From assembly GCA_039654915.1 (NCBI GenBank), contig CM077594.1:99710893-99774892 (forward strand): a stretch of 64,000 nucleotides of DNA, given 5' to 3'. Origin of the DNA: Aquilaria yunnanensis. Taxonomy: Eukaryota > Streptophyta > Magnoliopsida > Malvales > Thymelaeaceae. Position 1 is the first letter of the stretch. Every line of letters begins with the position of its first letter. The notes beneath the pieces are model-generated. The model ran no database searches. It was given only the letters and a program-made list of their open reading frames with translations, and was not told the origin of the DNA. This document shows, piece after piece, positions 12,456 to 24,736 of this stretch. A program made the position numbers and the translations under genes.

Positions 12456-14486
12456 CTTGAACAAATTCTGGTCGAATCAAAGCATCTTTCCGGGTAGATC
12501 TCGGCGGTGAAGAGAGAAGAAGGAAGGAGCTTGGTGGGGTTCAATTCTAATGGCTTGACGAGGAATAGAGAAATGACGGTGAATGTTGAAAGGAACGGGA
12601 CAACGGCAGTTTCTGGTTTTGGGAACTTGAATTCTAGAAATTTTCTAAATCCGACGGTACATTTCTCAGACCCTCGTCCTTCGCAGTCTCTCCCGTCTCC
12701 GGTTCTCTGCAATACAACCAATTAAACAAACCAACGTTTCCTTATCTCCATCTCCATTGCTACTTTTTCCCAATCCCACTTCCGCAATCAATCAAGTTTT
12801 GTACATCTGAACTGAAATTGCTAGGACGGCCGGCCGGGTTAATAGACGTATGTTAATGACAATGTTAGTGGACTAAGATTCCAATTTGCCTCTCAACTTC
12901 ACTGAAATTTTCAATTCTGCCTTTAGCTTTGACTATCTTCAAAGTTGTCACCATGGCATTACGTATTACACAATTACCTATCCCGATACGCGGATGTTAT
13001 GCCTGAATCTCATAACGTCGTTTAAGCATTAATCCTGCCATGTCATATTCCAAAGTTTGTTTTATCTTAATTATGTGGTGGTTCTCTCTCTCTCTCTCTG
13101 TTTTAGTACCAAATCTGAGCCCTTTTAGTACCTTGGGTAAAATGGAGCTTGATTATGAAGTTTGGACTTGATTTATCAATTTGTAAATGTTTAGGATTTT
13201 ATTGAGATTTCTAGTAAATTCTAGGCTTTATTGAGCAAATTTGCCCTGTTAGTTCTTCCAATTAGTTGTTATTTTATTATGCATTTATATTTAATTAGAC
13301 ATATTAACTCAGCTCTTAATCTTTCATATATAATATACTAACCATAAAAAAATTGACAAAATTACCCATAGCCAAAATCTTCTCATCTCTACAAAAACCC
13401 TACCTCAGTACGTTTGCCGTCTCTAGCGTTGTCGTCGTTGTTGAACTGTCATACCTTAGGATCTCAATGCTATTGCTCTTCCTCTATATTACATTGTTAC
13501 CACAGTTTTTCCTCTAAATCTCACCTCCAGATCTCGCTACCAATGCTATGCTCCAGATCACATTGATTGTCGCATTCCTCTACAATATCATCGTCAACCT
13601 TTTTTTATCGTTACTGCTATCGCCTTTACCATTGTCACCTACTATTGGATCATGCATCATTGTAACGTGTTTGATATAATATGCAAATGTGTCTTAAATA
13701 ATATGTAAAAATATTCAGTGAAAGTGCATGGAGTAATTTACAAATAATTTATTATTATAAGAAAATAAGAATTGTCCGAAGCAATAAAAAGTGCCTGAAT
13801 GAATATCAAAAAGTACATAAAGAAATATTTAAAAATGTCTGAATCAATATGTAACCAATTTGATCTCTTCAAAAAATAACTATTTGAAACAACAAAAAAA
13901 AAAAAACATCTGAATGAATGTGTAAAAGTATTTAAACAAAAATTAAAAAATTTCTAAAGCAATATGCCGATAATTTGTTTCCCTCATAAAATAAATGTGT
14001 GTAAACTAATAAAAAAGAAGTATCTAAATAAATATTTAAAAGTGTTCAAAATAAATATTTAAACATCCAAAGCATATATTGTAGATAAAATATAAAAATG
14101 TCTTCTATTTTTTCTTTGCAGGCGGAAGGCAAGCTCAAGTCTTCTCTTCTCATCGCCTCCTGTAATGCAACACTACCTATAGTCACCTCGCCTTTAGATC
14201 TTTACCAATTGTCAACTCTGATCACCGTTTTTCATCGGCTTATTGTCTGACAATTACTACTGGCAGCTGAAAATTTGGCGCACGAAAAGTTGGCCAACAA
14301 ACAACAAAGGATCAGGCACAAAAATTTTTACACAGCACCGAATCCATAACTCCATCCAACATCCACTTTGAGCTGCTGGTGCTATTTCTTGTGATGTTTT
14401 GGTGGCCACCGAGCACCTGAAAGTTGGTGAACTCTTAGCACCAGTATTGGCACTCCTATTTATGCTCGTTGGAGGAGTCAAAGGGG
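12456..14486. other. Intergenic region with SSR and AT-rich degenerate repeats
   Basis: 12456-12725 should hold the 5' leader and promoter of the SGNH gene. A (CT)n run lies near 13085-13099. From about 13660 to 14110 there are loosely repeated blocks of the form 'ctgaatgaatatgtaaaa' and 'aaatatttaaa'. No gene recognised. Confidence 0.5.
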
Positions 14487-14491
14487 GCTTC

Positions 14492-14906
14492 TGACATAGT
14501 GAGTTGCGTGAAAAAGAATAGAACACGTTTAGCCTTAAAATAAAATAAAGAATTTTAATCCAAAAATTTAAAATTTAGAAAGAAAATCCCAACAATTCTA
14601 TTAATTAAAGGTTATATCTCTTGCATACATGCACATGCTTTTATATAAACAACTATTAAAGTCCTAAACCAATTAGAAAAGGGAAAATCAAAGTTAACTC
14701 TAGCTAGGAAATCTAATCCTAATTGATATCTTTTCATAATAAAAGATCTATAAGAAAATCCTATTTGATACCATAATTAATAAGGACTCTAATTAACATA
14801 ATAAAACCAAAAAAATAACTTTTAAAATAAGGAAATAAAATACCTCTAAAAATAATTACGAAAATTACAATAAAATAGCAAAGGATAAATTTTTCTATTC
14901 ATGTCA
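14492..14906 (-). repeat. 3' LTR of the minus-strand LTR element
   Basis: Direct repeat of 16250-16642. Shared blocks include 'tagtgagtt(g/a)cgtgaa', 'aatcccaacaattctatta' and 'tctagctaggaaatctaa'. The left copy has a short extra segment around 14613-14640. Confidence 0.85.
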
Positions 14907-15299
14907 TTATCCTCATCTTGAAATAAACTCGCCCTCAAGTTTCTTGGTTGAAATTGAGTCATTCTATGCCACATGAATAAATATTTGGAACATAACAAAC
15001 TTTCTTTAGATTTCTTTAATGTAAAGCCATGTTGATGGCTTTCAACTCTTAAATTTATCCGCAGATAAATTAAATTATTTTGGCCTGATAAAAATTTGTC
15101 AACTCCCAGGAAATCCAAAAAAATAAATTTTGGCTTCTCAACCACTTCATTTAGTACCAATTTACCAATATCATATGCAATATCTTCTATCTCTTCTTGC
15201 TTTTGCACCATTTGATCGTCATGTCTAACAAGTTCTTGAGCACCCTCTTCTCATTACTTGTCTTGAATTATGTTAATTGCAAATACTTCGATAGCTTTA

Positions 15300-15720
15300 G
15301 TATTAAAAATTTGCTCATATTACTCCATGCTTTCTTCATAGCCCTTATCTTCTCCATCTGACTCATAAATAATCTCTTCATTCTCTTCTTTACATGAACT
15401 ACCATATGTAAAACCTCTGGAAATTAAATTGCTCTTGCCATCATAAACTTTATAAATTTCTCCATTGTAATTCTCGCAATTATAGCCTCCAACTTGGTGA
15501 TATTTTTGAAACAAAATTTCCTCAAAACCTAAAGGAAGAAAATATTTCTGCGTTAACCACTTTACCCGATACCATGTTTCAATTGAATGTTTTCCTTGAC
15601 GATACCTTCTGGCCTGTAATCTCTCCCACCATGCTAAAGGTTGTCCCTTTAATCTCCAAGTAACATACTACACTTTTTACTTTTGGGGCACCATATTATA
15701 CGTGAAAAAATTTTCAACTT
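15300..15720 (-). pseudogene. Gag polyprotein fragment of the LTR element
   Basis: Minus-strand frames contain the core of a Ty3/gypsy gag: a stretch reading roughly GQPLAWWERL, then LTQKYFLPLGFEE and ILFQKYHQVGGYN, the usual '...KFLP..YE..LFQ.Y...' pattern of retrotransposon gag. Frames are broken and there is no protease, reverse transcriptase or integrase. Ty3/gypsy origin is inferred from this motif and the tRNA-Met primer site. Confidence 0.6.
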
Positions 15721-16249
15721 CGATAATTCATTTTAGAAAATCTTCAATATCTAAATCTACATAACAAAAAAAAAAAAAATGCCTGCCTTCAATAATTTTC
15801 TAGTTCACCATCAACCTCTAGCGTGTCGTTTACGCTGAACGAGATAATCATCATCAATTGATTCAGAATCCTCCATATATCACCTTGATTTAAAAGAATA
15901 GTTATCTTCATTTGATGACTCATCCTCAATGTAAGTCTAAACGCTTATGCTGATACATAGGAAGGGATCTTCCAATAAGCTAGTCAAAGGCGATATCCTT
16001 CATAATTTACAACCTACTGTTACTCTGATTTTTATTTGCATGAAAACTTCAGCCATCAAATTGATCTTGAGAGCATTCATCAAAATGTTGATATTTTTAA
16101 TCCATTTGTTGCTTCCAAGATCTCAATGCACTTTTTGATCTTGCGACCTTAGAGTCTTAGTCCCTTGATCAATGTCATAAGAATCGCCACTTTTTTGACT
16201 GTGTCAACTACCAAGAGAAAGTGATGATTCCACCTACTCTAATACCACT

Positions 16250-16642
16250 TGACGTAGTGAGTTACGTGAACAATGGTAGAATACAACTAGCTCTAAAATA
16301 AAATAATAAGTTTCAATCTAGAAATCTAAAATTTAATTAGAAAGAAAATCCCAACAATTCTATTAATCAAAAGTTATATTTATAGGCAACTATTAAAGTC
16401 CTAAACCAATTAGAAAAAGAAAAATCAAAACTAACTCTAGCTAGGAAATCTAACCTTAATTAATATCTTTTCCCAATAAAAGATTTATAAGAAAATCTTA
16501 TTTGATGTCATAATTAATAAGGACTCTAATTAACATAATAAAACCCAAAAATAACACTTAAACTAAAGAAATAAAATACCCCTAAAAATAATTACGAAAA
16601 TTACAATAAAATAACAAAAGATAAAATTTTCCATCCGTGCCA
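16250..16642 (-). repeat. 5' LTR of the minus-strand LTR element
   Basis: Partner of 14492-14906; lies next to the primer-binding site, which fixes the element's orientation. Confidence 0.85.
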
Positions 16643-16647
16643 CCTTC

Positions 16648-17853
16648 AAAGGTTTGGAGATGACGTTGTCATCAACAAAGACATTGAAGCTGAAAAACTC
16701 AAAATTTGCCATGAAGAGACAAAACAAAAGATTGCGTACAAAAATCAACAGGCATGTGAGCTAATTTGTATGAATCAAGAAGGATTAATGGCGAAAGAGG
16801 GGAGCAGTGGCCTAGGGAATCAAAGTTCTAAAGAAGCAATTGAACGTGATCTAGGGTTGGGGATTTGATGGAAATTACCTAGGATAGTGATGGGTAAAAT
16901 TGTAAAATTACCTATTATGTCTTATTCAACACATGTTCATAATAGCCGTAAGTTGAAGCCTAGAGCTACAATTTGAAATCCTAATTTTTCACTTTCAGCC
17001 ACTTGGAAATCTTGGCTTTACGCTCCATCGAGCTCCAACCGGTGAGTGCCTAGCTGCTACCTCTTCCTTTTAATCAATTCTGGCCGCTGCTCAGCCTCTT
17101 TCACGTTGACGTGACACCATCAAAGCATGTGGAAGCCCCATAGAGCCACCATTTTATTGATCGAATGAGGAAGGGCCCAGATTCATGAGCCTGTCGTCCT
17201 CCACCCGGCTGTCCGCCTCACCACCTTCACAACTGCACACCAATGCCGATTGCCATCCTCAGGGTTGCTGCAGTGTTAAGCCTGCCAACAATTGTTCTAT
17301 TGTTGCCACTACCATAGATCGAATAGGGAAAGAGAAGCTAGCGGGTCAAATCCAAAGCTGACTTGGATTTGCTAAGTCTGCCTTCATGCAAACCAATCCT
17401 AGCCTAGAATCGATTGGGCTAAAGCGCAATTCGGCTTAAATGCCCATCTCATCTCTTTTCTCGGTTAAATTACACAATAAGTCCTTTTTAATTTAGAGTT
17501 GTATCATTTTAGTCACTGATTTTTTCTTTACTTTGTAAGGTGCCCAGCCACAAGTTTATTATCCTACAATTAAGTCACTAACACAACTTTGTTTCTCATG
17601 ATTTAAGTGTTTTTTCAATCAAATTCCCTTACAGTTTTCATGATCTTTTATGTCAAGTCAATTTAGATTTTAGAGTCAATTAGGATTTATTGTTAACTTT
17701 ATTTCATTTTAATTTATCTTAATCTATTTCTATTCTAAATTCTAACATTATTTTTCTTGATAATTCTACATATTTTTCTTACATCAATTGCATTATTTTT
17801 TGTTAATTGTTTATATATCAATAGTCAAATAAAGGGGTTTTAGAATTTCTTCA
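16648..17853. other. Intergenic stretch without recognised gene
   Basis: Mixed sequence. A more GC-rich part (about 17030-17440) has only short broken frames. Around 17465-17560 is a block typical of repetitive plant spacers ('aaattacacaataagtcc'). No gene or bounded element could be supported. Confidence 0.45.
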
Positions 17854-17863
17854 ATTTCAATTT

Positions 17864-18714
17864 GGCAAAAGGGAAAATTTTACCACTAAAGTATAGGACT
17901 CATAGTAGTTTTGCCACTAAAATTCTATTCTAGAGAAATTTACCACTAATGTTTTCGAAAAGAGCATATTTGCCATCAATGTTTTGGAATGGGGAGATAT
18001 TTACCACTATGGGAGTTAATGCTGAGAATATTCCATTATCACAAAGAATATTCTGTCAGAGTGAAGGTGAGTTGGATAATTTGTTGCCACGTCAGCCATT
18101 ATGTGACATATTTGCCATCAATATTTTTGAAATGGGCAGTTTTGCCATCAATGATTTAGAAACGGGTATATTTCCCATCAAATTTTGACATTGATTACGG
18201 TAACAACATTCAGGAGGGGCGAATAAAGTGGGAGGTTATCCAATGATAGCAGATTGTGCACGGGGCATGACAAACAATAATTGGCCGGTAATCATGGTGG
18301 GCAAGCAACAATGGCTCAATAATTAATGCTACTGAAGTTGAGTAAATCTATGAGTTTGGCTTGTTACAGTTAGACTTAGGGCTGAGAGTGCAGGGGCTGT
18401 GTTAGCGAGTTGAAGGAAAATCCTGGTGGAAGAATTCATCAATACACTTATTTGACCTTCTATCATTTTCCAGGAGGTTGAGGAAGATAAGTTGGAGATG
18501 GTGGCTTTAGTGTTAGAGATTAAAGATTAAGGTGAAAAATAGGATAGAAATATTATCATATCATCGCTTTGTCAGCATGTCTTGACATGTCACTAATGAC
18601 AGAGGCAATTATCCCCATTTCAAAAACTTTAGTAGTAAATTTCTCTGGAATAGAACTTTTGTGGCAAAACTACTTTGGACCCTATACTTTAGTGGCAAAA
18701 TTGCCCATTTTGCC
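17864..18714. mobile_element. Mutator-type TIR element of the GGCAAAAGGG family
   Basis: 851 bp with terminal inverted repeats of about 110 bp. Left end GGCAAAAGGGAAAATTTT, then 'accactaaagtatagg'; right end in reverse GGCAAAATGGGCAATTTT, then 'gccactaaagtatagg'. A perfect 10-bp duplication, atttcaattt, flanks it (17854-17863 and 18715-18724). Inside are repeats of 'tttgccatcaat.tttt'. No transposase. The 41120-42227 element has the same terminal motif. Confidence 0.85.
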
Positions 18715-18724
18715 ATTTCAATTT

Positions 18725-19979
18725 CATTCTTATTCCACATTTTATTCTTCTTTTCCACTATGACATGTTTTTGTTTCTTGTTTTCTTTTGAATCTTGTGT
18801 TGGCTTCTTGGGCACCAGAAGATACACCACATGAACAATCTCCTATCACCAATCTTGAGCAACTTTGAGGCAACACTGATTGCTTTCATCAATCTCAATT
18901 TTTCAAGCACCAAGATTTGACTACTCTTGTTGCAACCATAACTCCAACCATCTAGGTATACATTCAAATTGGTTAACTAAGTTTCTCAGTCATAGAGGAG
19001 TGAAATACATAGGCTTTGATCCTAACTCAAACCTAGGTTTGAGGAAGCATGGGTGTCCAACCCAAGTCACCAAATAACTAAAATCAACCTCCTCTATTTT
19101 ATTTGTCATTCAACGCATGCATGTATTTTTTTTTTATTTTTCGCTATTAATATTAGTTTTTGCTTGTTTTAAATTTGTTTCAGGTGAATTGAGCGTGGCA
19201 CATTTCCAACTCGTACCCAATCCTAGATCCTAAAATCTTTGTTTTTTATGCAAGATTTATCTTTTCCATTTCATTAGAGTCAGTTGGGATTTTCTTTGAT
19301 ATTTATCCATTTTTTCAAACTAATGTTATGGTTTTATTTTCCTACATCCTAGTTTCAAGATTCAAGTGAGACTGTAACAATAATTACACATGTGCTTGAA
19401 GAATACCAAGGTTAAAACCGCTTACACTTTGTATTGCAAAATGCAATACATATATACTCATAAAAATGTTATTCATGAATATTAGTTACCTTGTCCTATA
19501 ACATACTAGTTGTAGCAAAGTTACATTAATATATTTTATTTATGTTTTATTTTCAAGTAATTAGTTACATTAATATATTAGTTATCTTGTCTTACAACAT
19601 ACTAGTTGTAGCTAAGTTACATTAATTTATTTAATCTGATGATAAAATTTTTTTATATAAAATAAATGTTACATTTATTTTAATATTAATATTATTTAAA
19701 AGAGTTTGTGTTCTTTCTCTTAAAAAATAAAAGAGTTTGAGCTCATTGTTATCATTTTCATTGACAAAGACTTTTTGGTCATCATTTACAAACCCTAGAC
19801 GTTTAGCCATTGATATAGTAGCAAATTTTTATTACTTATTTTAGAAGTTAGTCCAATTTTGCCTTTTTGTAAATTATCATTTCCCTTTTGAGAAAAAAAA
19901 ATGTATAATTAGAAATGTACTCTGTACAAAAATTGTGTAGCCTTTTCAATATCAATCCAAAATTTGTAGGATACTCCGG
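18725..19979. other. Intergenic stretch with a short tandem duplication
   Basis: AT-rich. A tandem duplication lies at about 19481-19629: two copies, about 95 bp apart, of a block with 'gttaccttgtcctataacat' and 'actagttgtagc'. No gene recognised. Confidence 0.5.
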
Positions 19980-20440
19980 TTAACAACAAGGACATGTACC
20001 CCCTCAAAGTGTACAAATTAATTGGGTATATGCCAATATTCTCATATATGTATGTATATCACAAGGAAAAAAAAAAGAAAAAGAAAAACATAATAAAACC
20101 AAACGTGCCATGAATGTAACAAACATAAATCTAGACCAAATTGACAGTAAAGAACTCAGAGACAATCATCTTATGCATGCCATCCACATATATAGAAGCA
20201 AAAGACGACATTCATCAAAAAATGTAAAAAAAAAAAAAAGCAGAATGAATGTAACCTGCATCACCAAAAATCACCTTCTTCCTTATAAATTTTAGGCCTT
20301 TTATTCTAGATTGCGAGATAAGCCCCTTCTTTGTAAGGGTGAAGATAGCTCTTGTCGAGAAAGGGCTTGAGTATAAGGCCAAAGCTGAGGACTTGTTCGA
20401 TGGTAAAAGAGAGTTTCTTCTAACTCTAACCCCGTTTAGG
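19980..20440 (+). pseudogene. Decayed tau GST duplicate (promoter and exon 1 fragment)
   Basis: 20306-20440 matches exon 1 of the GST at 23125: DCEISPFFVRVKIAL against DCVISPFCMRVKIAL, then EKGLEYKAKAEDL. About 46 codons stay open, then similarity stops. Upstream blocks also match: 'tcaccttcttccttataaat' (TATA region), 'catgcatgcca' and 'gtgtacaaatta'. Compared with the intact gene, about 95 bp between the TATA region and codon 9 are gone, including the 5' leader and ATG. No second exon follows; a TRIM-like element begins at 20557. It cannot make a GST. Confidence 0.82.
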
Positions 20441-20556
20441 GCTATAAACAAACAGAATATTTGGTGGATCATCCATGAACAAAATTTTATTTATATTTAT
20501 TTATTTACTTAAACAAATAAGTTAAGAACATAGTTTTATGGTTGTTTATTTGAATT

Positions 20557-21991
20557 TGTTAGGGAAAAATTCCCCAATTACCCATCACACGTAGCGGAAT
20601 AACAAATACGATCAAATAAGCACAAACGAATTTAACGTGATTCGGCTCTTAACAGGCCTACATCCACGGATGAGAGAAATCCACTCGAACAAAATATAAA
20701 AATTACAGTAGAGGTATGCCCTTAATACTCACGCCAGTCTATGGATCCCCTACACACTACTTACAACTCCAATAGCTTACCTTCACACAATTATAAGATA
20801 TGAGAATCGTAAAAAGCTTTTCGTCCTAGCCATCTCCAGCTTCCGTACATTTTCTTCCTCCTGAAACCCTCACATTTTGCCTTTTCACCACATTGACCTT
20901 TTTCTCATACTCAAAACCCTAACACAATAAGTTTTTTTATAGGCCACACACAAACTCAAACTACATCAAAATAGGAAAACTAAATCCCAAACAAATAGGA
21001 AAACTAAAATCACATCCTACACAAACTAAAACTCTTATTGTTTGAATTTAAGCCAACAAACCCAACAATCTCTACATTTGCTCAAATTCTTCACCATAAA
21101 CATGAATACCACGAATATATGATCACGATCACAAATATGAACGGCATGAATATCATCGCAACACGAACTTAGCAACGAATGCAAACGATTACGAACAACA
21201 CGAAAATGACTACGAACAACCAACACCACCAAGACACGGACAACAACGAACCAGAAATTACCTCAAATTGAACATCATGAACATCGACATCATGAGCAGA
21301 AACACACACGCATAAAATCTTCAATCTTCAAACTTGTACTAAACCGTCAGTGCCATGCCGCAACCACTGTCAAATATCCCAGGGCTCTACCAAACAATCC
21401 AAATACTCCACTATATCAAGAACACACCACAAGCTTTACCATGCAAGGATCAAACCATAAGCTTTGATACCACTTGTTGGGAAAAAAAAATTCTCCAATT
21501 ACTTATCCTGCGTCGTGGAATAACAAACATGATCACACAAACATAAACGAATTTAACGTGATTCGGCTCTTAACTAGTCTACATCCACGGATAAAAAAAA
21601 ATCTACTTGAACAACATATAGAGATTATAGTAGAGGTATAGTTTTAGTGCTCACATTGATATATGGATTCCCTACACACTACTGACAATCCCAATATCTT
21701 GCCCTCACACAGTTACAAGATATGAGAATCGCAAAAAGCTTTTCGTCTTAGCCTTCTCTAGCTTTCGGACCTATCCTCCCTCTTAAAACTCTCACATTTT
21801 GTATTTTTACTATATTGATTTTTCTCTCATACTCAAAACCGTAACACAAGAAACCTTTTTATATATCACACATAAATCTAAATCACATCAAAATAAAAAA
21901 ACCAAATCCCAAAAATATAGAAAAACAAAAACCAAATCCTAAACAAACTAAAATTCTTAATCTGTTTGAATTTGAGCCAACAAATCCAATA
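20557..21991 (-). mobile_element. TRIM-like LTR element
   Basis: Two LTRs, 20557-21067 (511 bp) and 21475-21991 (517 bp), surround only about 407 bp of interior. Next to the right LTR the minus strand reads TGGTATCAAAGC (within 21461-21474), an initiator tRNA-Met primer site, so the element lies on the minus strand. A perfect 5-bp duplication, gaatt, flanks it (20552-20556 and 21992-21996). LTR tips are TGTTGG...CCAACA-like. No coding sequence. Size and structure fit terminal-repeat retrotransposons in miniature; the LTRs are a little long for the class. Confidence 0.88.
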
Positions 21992-21996
21992 GAATT

Positions 21997-23027
21997 AATG
22001 AACATAAATGTATAATAGTGTCATTCATTTGTTTATGCTCAAGAACAATTTAATTAGTGTTTGTTTATTTATATATTATTTTATGTCCACTTACTTAAAC
22101 ATAATTTGTAAATATTGGTGTAAAATATATCTGTTTGTTAATTTCGATATGTATTTTTGTTCTTGGATATTTATCAAATGTTTGTCATTTAATTCATCGT
22201 AAACATTTTTTTTGCATATATTTGTATTTTTGCTGACTTGTTCCTTTATGTTTGATTATTTATATTATTCACAAAAGTATTTATTTATATTAATGTGCGT
22301 TAATACTTGTTCATGATACTTAATGGAAAAACATGAACACTACTATAGTGCTACCTCATAAACAAATGAACACAGACAGAAAAATAACGTCCATTTAGTG
22401 TTTATATTCATGTTCATATTAGACACTAGTTAAACAAATGAACACAAATAAGATGCATTTATAATTGGAGCGTATTCTACGGAAAGCGTATAGCCAGTTA
22501 GGATGTTCCGATTGTTCAACAATGACATGTACCCTCTTATATATAGCCTATTTTTTCCTTTTTTTTTTCTTTTTCTTGTATATAGTGTACAAATTAAATT
22601 AACCCAGTTGACAATTAGAATTGCTCAAAACTTTGTTGTTAATATTGTATGGGGCGCAATTAGTCACAATCACATTATATCGATTCATACCATTTTAATC
22701 AACGGTCTACGTACTAGTCATGTAACAAAATATATATCTTTATACATTTAATCAACCTAATGGTTAAATTTTGCATACATATGATTGTTATTGGCTTTTG
22801 CTGTTATATGGATTTGAAGCACAAGGAAATAAGAAATTGCTACAAACAAAAAAAAAACCCATGAGCGAGAAAAACAACAATTTAGACCAAATTCGGTCGG
22901 CTGTTGAGAATTCGGAGCCGACCATGCATGCCATTAATCCACGCAAAGAAGCCGAGCGATAACGAGGATGACAAAGTCCCAATACACAAAGCTGCATTGG
23001 AACCTCCATCAACAATCACCTTCTTCC
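21997..23027. other. Upstream region of the tau GST
   Basis: AT-rich; the last 500 bp are partly shared with the region before the GST pseudogene (about 19980-20295), showing that the duplication included promoter sequence. No gene recognised. Confidence 0.55.
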
Positions 23028-23036
23028 TTATAAATT
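23028..23036 (+). promoter_or_regulatory. Probable TATA box of the tau GST
   Basis: TTATAAATT about 95 bp before the ATG, in a block (ccttcttccttataaatttt) conserved in the pseudogene copy at about 20271-20293. Confidence 0.5.
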
Positions 23037-23124
23037 TTGGGTCTCTTGCACCACTATCTCCATAACCAAAGCCCTCAACCTATACTCACCAGAGTATCGA
23101 TCTTACATATCAAGAAGATCTACC

Positions 23125-23875
23125 ATGTCCAAGGATGAGCTTGTTCTCCTGGACTGCGTCATAAGCCCCTTCTGCATGAGGGTGAAGATAGCTCTGGCCG
23201 AGAAAGGGCTCGAGTATGAGGCTAGGGTCGAAGACCTGTGCGGCGGCAAGAGCGAGTTGCTCATTACCTCCAACCCCATTTACAAGAAAGTCCCTGTGCT
23301 GCTCCACAATGGCAAGCCCCTCTGTGAGTCCACCATCATCGTAACCTACATCGACGAGACCTGGCCTTCCCCTCCCCTGCTCCCTTCTTCCCCTAAGGAT
23401 CGATCTCATGCACGCTTCTGGGCCGATTACATCGACAAGAAGGTGAATTAATTGGTAACACTAGTCTTAATTCTTGTTAAACCCCACATAGCTTAATAAA
23501 AGAGTCACTTGTGGAGCGCGCATGCAGGTGTTTGATGCAGTGTGTAACATATGGAAAAGCAAAGCAGGAGAGGTGTCGGAGGAGGCAAAGATGGAGTTTG
23601 TAGGGATCGTGAAGGTGCTTGAGGGCGCCTTGGGAAACAAGGAATATTTCGGAGGTGAAAAATTCGGATTCGTGGACATCTCATTGATCCCTATAACCAG
23701 CTGGTTCTACACGGTGGAGAAGATTGGAAACTTGAACGTGGAGAAGGAAAGCCCCAACATCACAGAGTGGATGAAAAGGTGTATGAAAATTGGGAGCGTG
23801 GCTAAAGCAATTCCTGAGCCAGAAAAGGTGTACGAGTATGTGCTGCAAATGAGGAAGATGTTCAGGATTGACTAA
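23125..23875 (+). CDS. GSTU: Tau-class glutathione S-transferase
   Basis: Cytosolic enzyme family that joins glutathione to electrophiles, for example in detoxification and stress responses. Exons 23125-23442 and 23528-23875 (donor AAG|GTGAAT, acceptor GCAG|GTG) give 221 aa, the usual length and the usual single intron of tau GSTs. The thioredoxin-like N domain (about 6-84) has the catalytic Ser14 in ISPFCMRV, the KVPVL segment with the cis-Pro at about 57, and the glutathione-binding CEST (E68, S69). The all-helical C domain (about 92-215) follows with KEYFGGEKFGFVDI. The ATG at 23125 is the only fitting start. A dead partial duplicate lies about 2.8 kb upstream. Substrate cannot be told from the sequence. 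Confidence 0.93.
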
Positions 23876-24736
23876 GCCGTACGTGCCGGCGGCCATTTAT
23901 TCGTTGATCGATGGGAGCGGTGTGCTTGTGATTGTGTGTGAGATGATTTCTTCTGTCCCTGTTGTTTGGGTTTTAGTTTTGGGTTGTGTCTGTGACGTCC
24001 CTCTTAATTTCCTTGCTAGGAGATCACTAGCTACAAAGGGGAAAAAATAAGAAAGGTTAAAGTTATGTGACCGATCACGGATATGAGAAATGAGTCTGTG
24101 TCATCCAATGATATGTATGGGGCCCATGTGGAGCTCATGTATCGGATGGCATGGGTGCATTTGTCATATCCGTGGTTTGTCACATACCCATAACTCAAAT
24201 AAGAATGGTTATGTTGCTTTTAATTTGTGTCAGTAGATTTTACTCATACTTAATAAGGGCTTGAGCTACATATCAATTCAAGTTGATTGCTTTTGTATTA
24301 ACCTTGTCTTCAGTCTTTGTTTGCAAGTTTGGTTAATTTGAATTATCTATGTACACTGGTTCAAAATTTACTAAAATATAGTTATTAAACACTTTAATTA
24401 TAATTTAAAAAGTTGATGGCAGACAGTTATTCGAAGTTAATAATTTTAATATAGGTGGTGACCAAAATAAAATGTTTCTAATAGGTCTAAGGTAAAACAT
24501 AAATGATTTAATAAATTTATAACCAAAATTAACAAAAAGTCCAATAGATTAGGAGCTAAAATGACATGATAATTAAATGTTAATTACCTACAAAATTCAC
24601 CATTTAAATAGTGGAAAAGTTGTTAATTTAAATTGTTCACTAATTAATTCTCAAATTATTATTGAAAAATTTTAAAATTTTCTACGAAACAATTACTAGA
24701 ACATTTAAGTTAAGATTTTAAGCAACATACACTTTA
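23876..24736. other. 3' flank of the GST and spacer
   Basis: GST 3' UTR, then AT-rich DNA without recognised gene. Confidence 0.5.

Larger units (their letters stand above)
14492..16642 (-). mobile_element. Non-autonomous LTR retrotransposon with a gag remnant
   Basis: Two direct LTRs, 14492-14906 (415 bp) and 16250-16642 (393 bp), each TG...CA in minus orientation. Just inside the right LTR the minus strand reads TGGTATTAGAG (about 16236-16247), a primer-binding site matching the common plant initiator tRNA-Met site. A purine-rich tract (AAGATGAGGATAA, minus) precedes the left LTR. The flanking 5-bp sites are gcttc (14487-14491) and ccttc (16643-16647), 4 of 5 matching. The 1.3-kb interior has only a broken gag-like stretch and no pol, so the element depends on others for movement. 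Confidence 0.82.

Noticed and set aside
13340..16930. Larger TIR element enclosing the LTR retrotransposon
   Set aside because: Short matches ('aaattacccat') at both sides are too brief and AT-rich to support inverted repeats.
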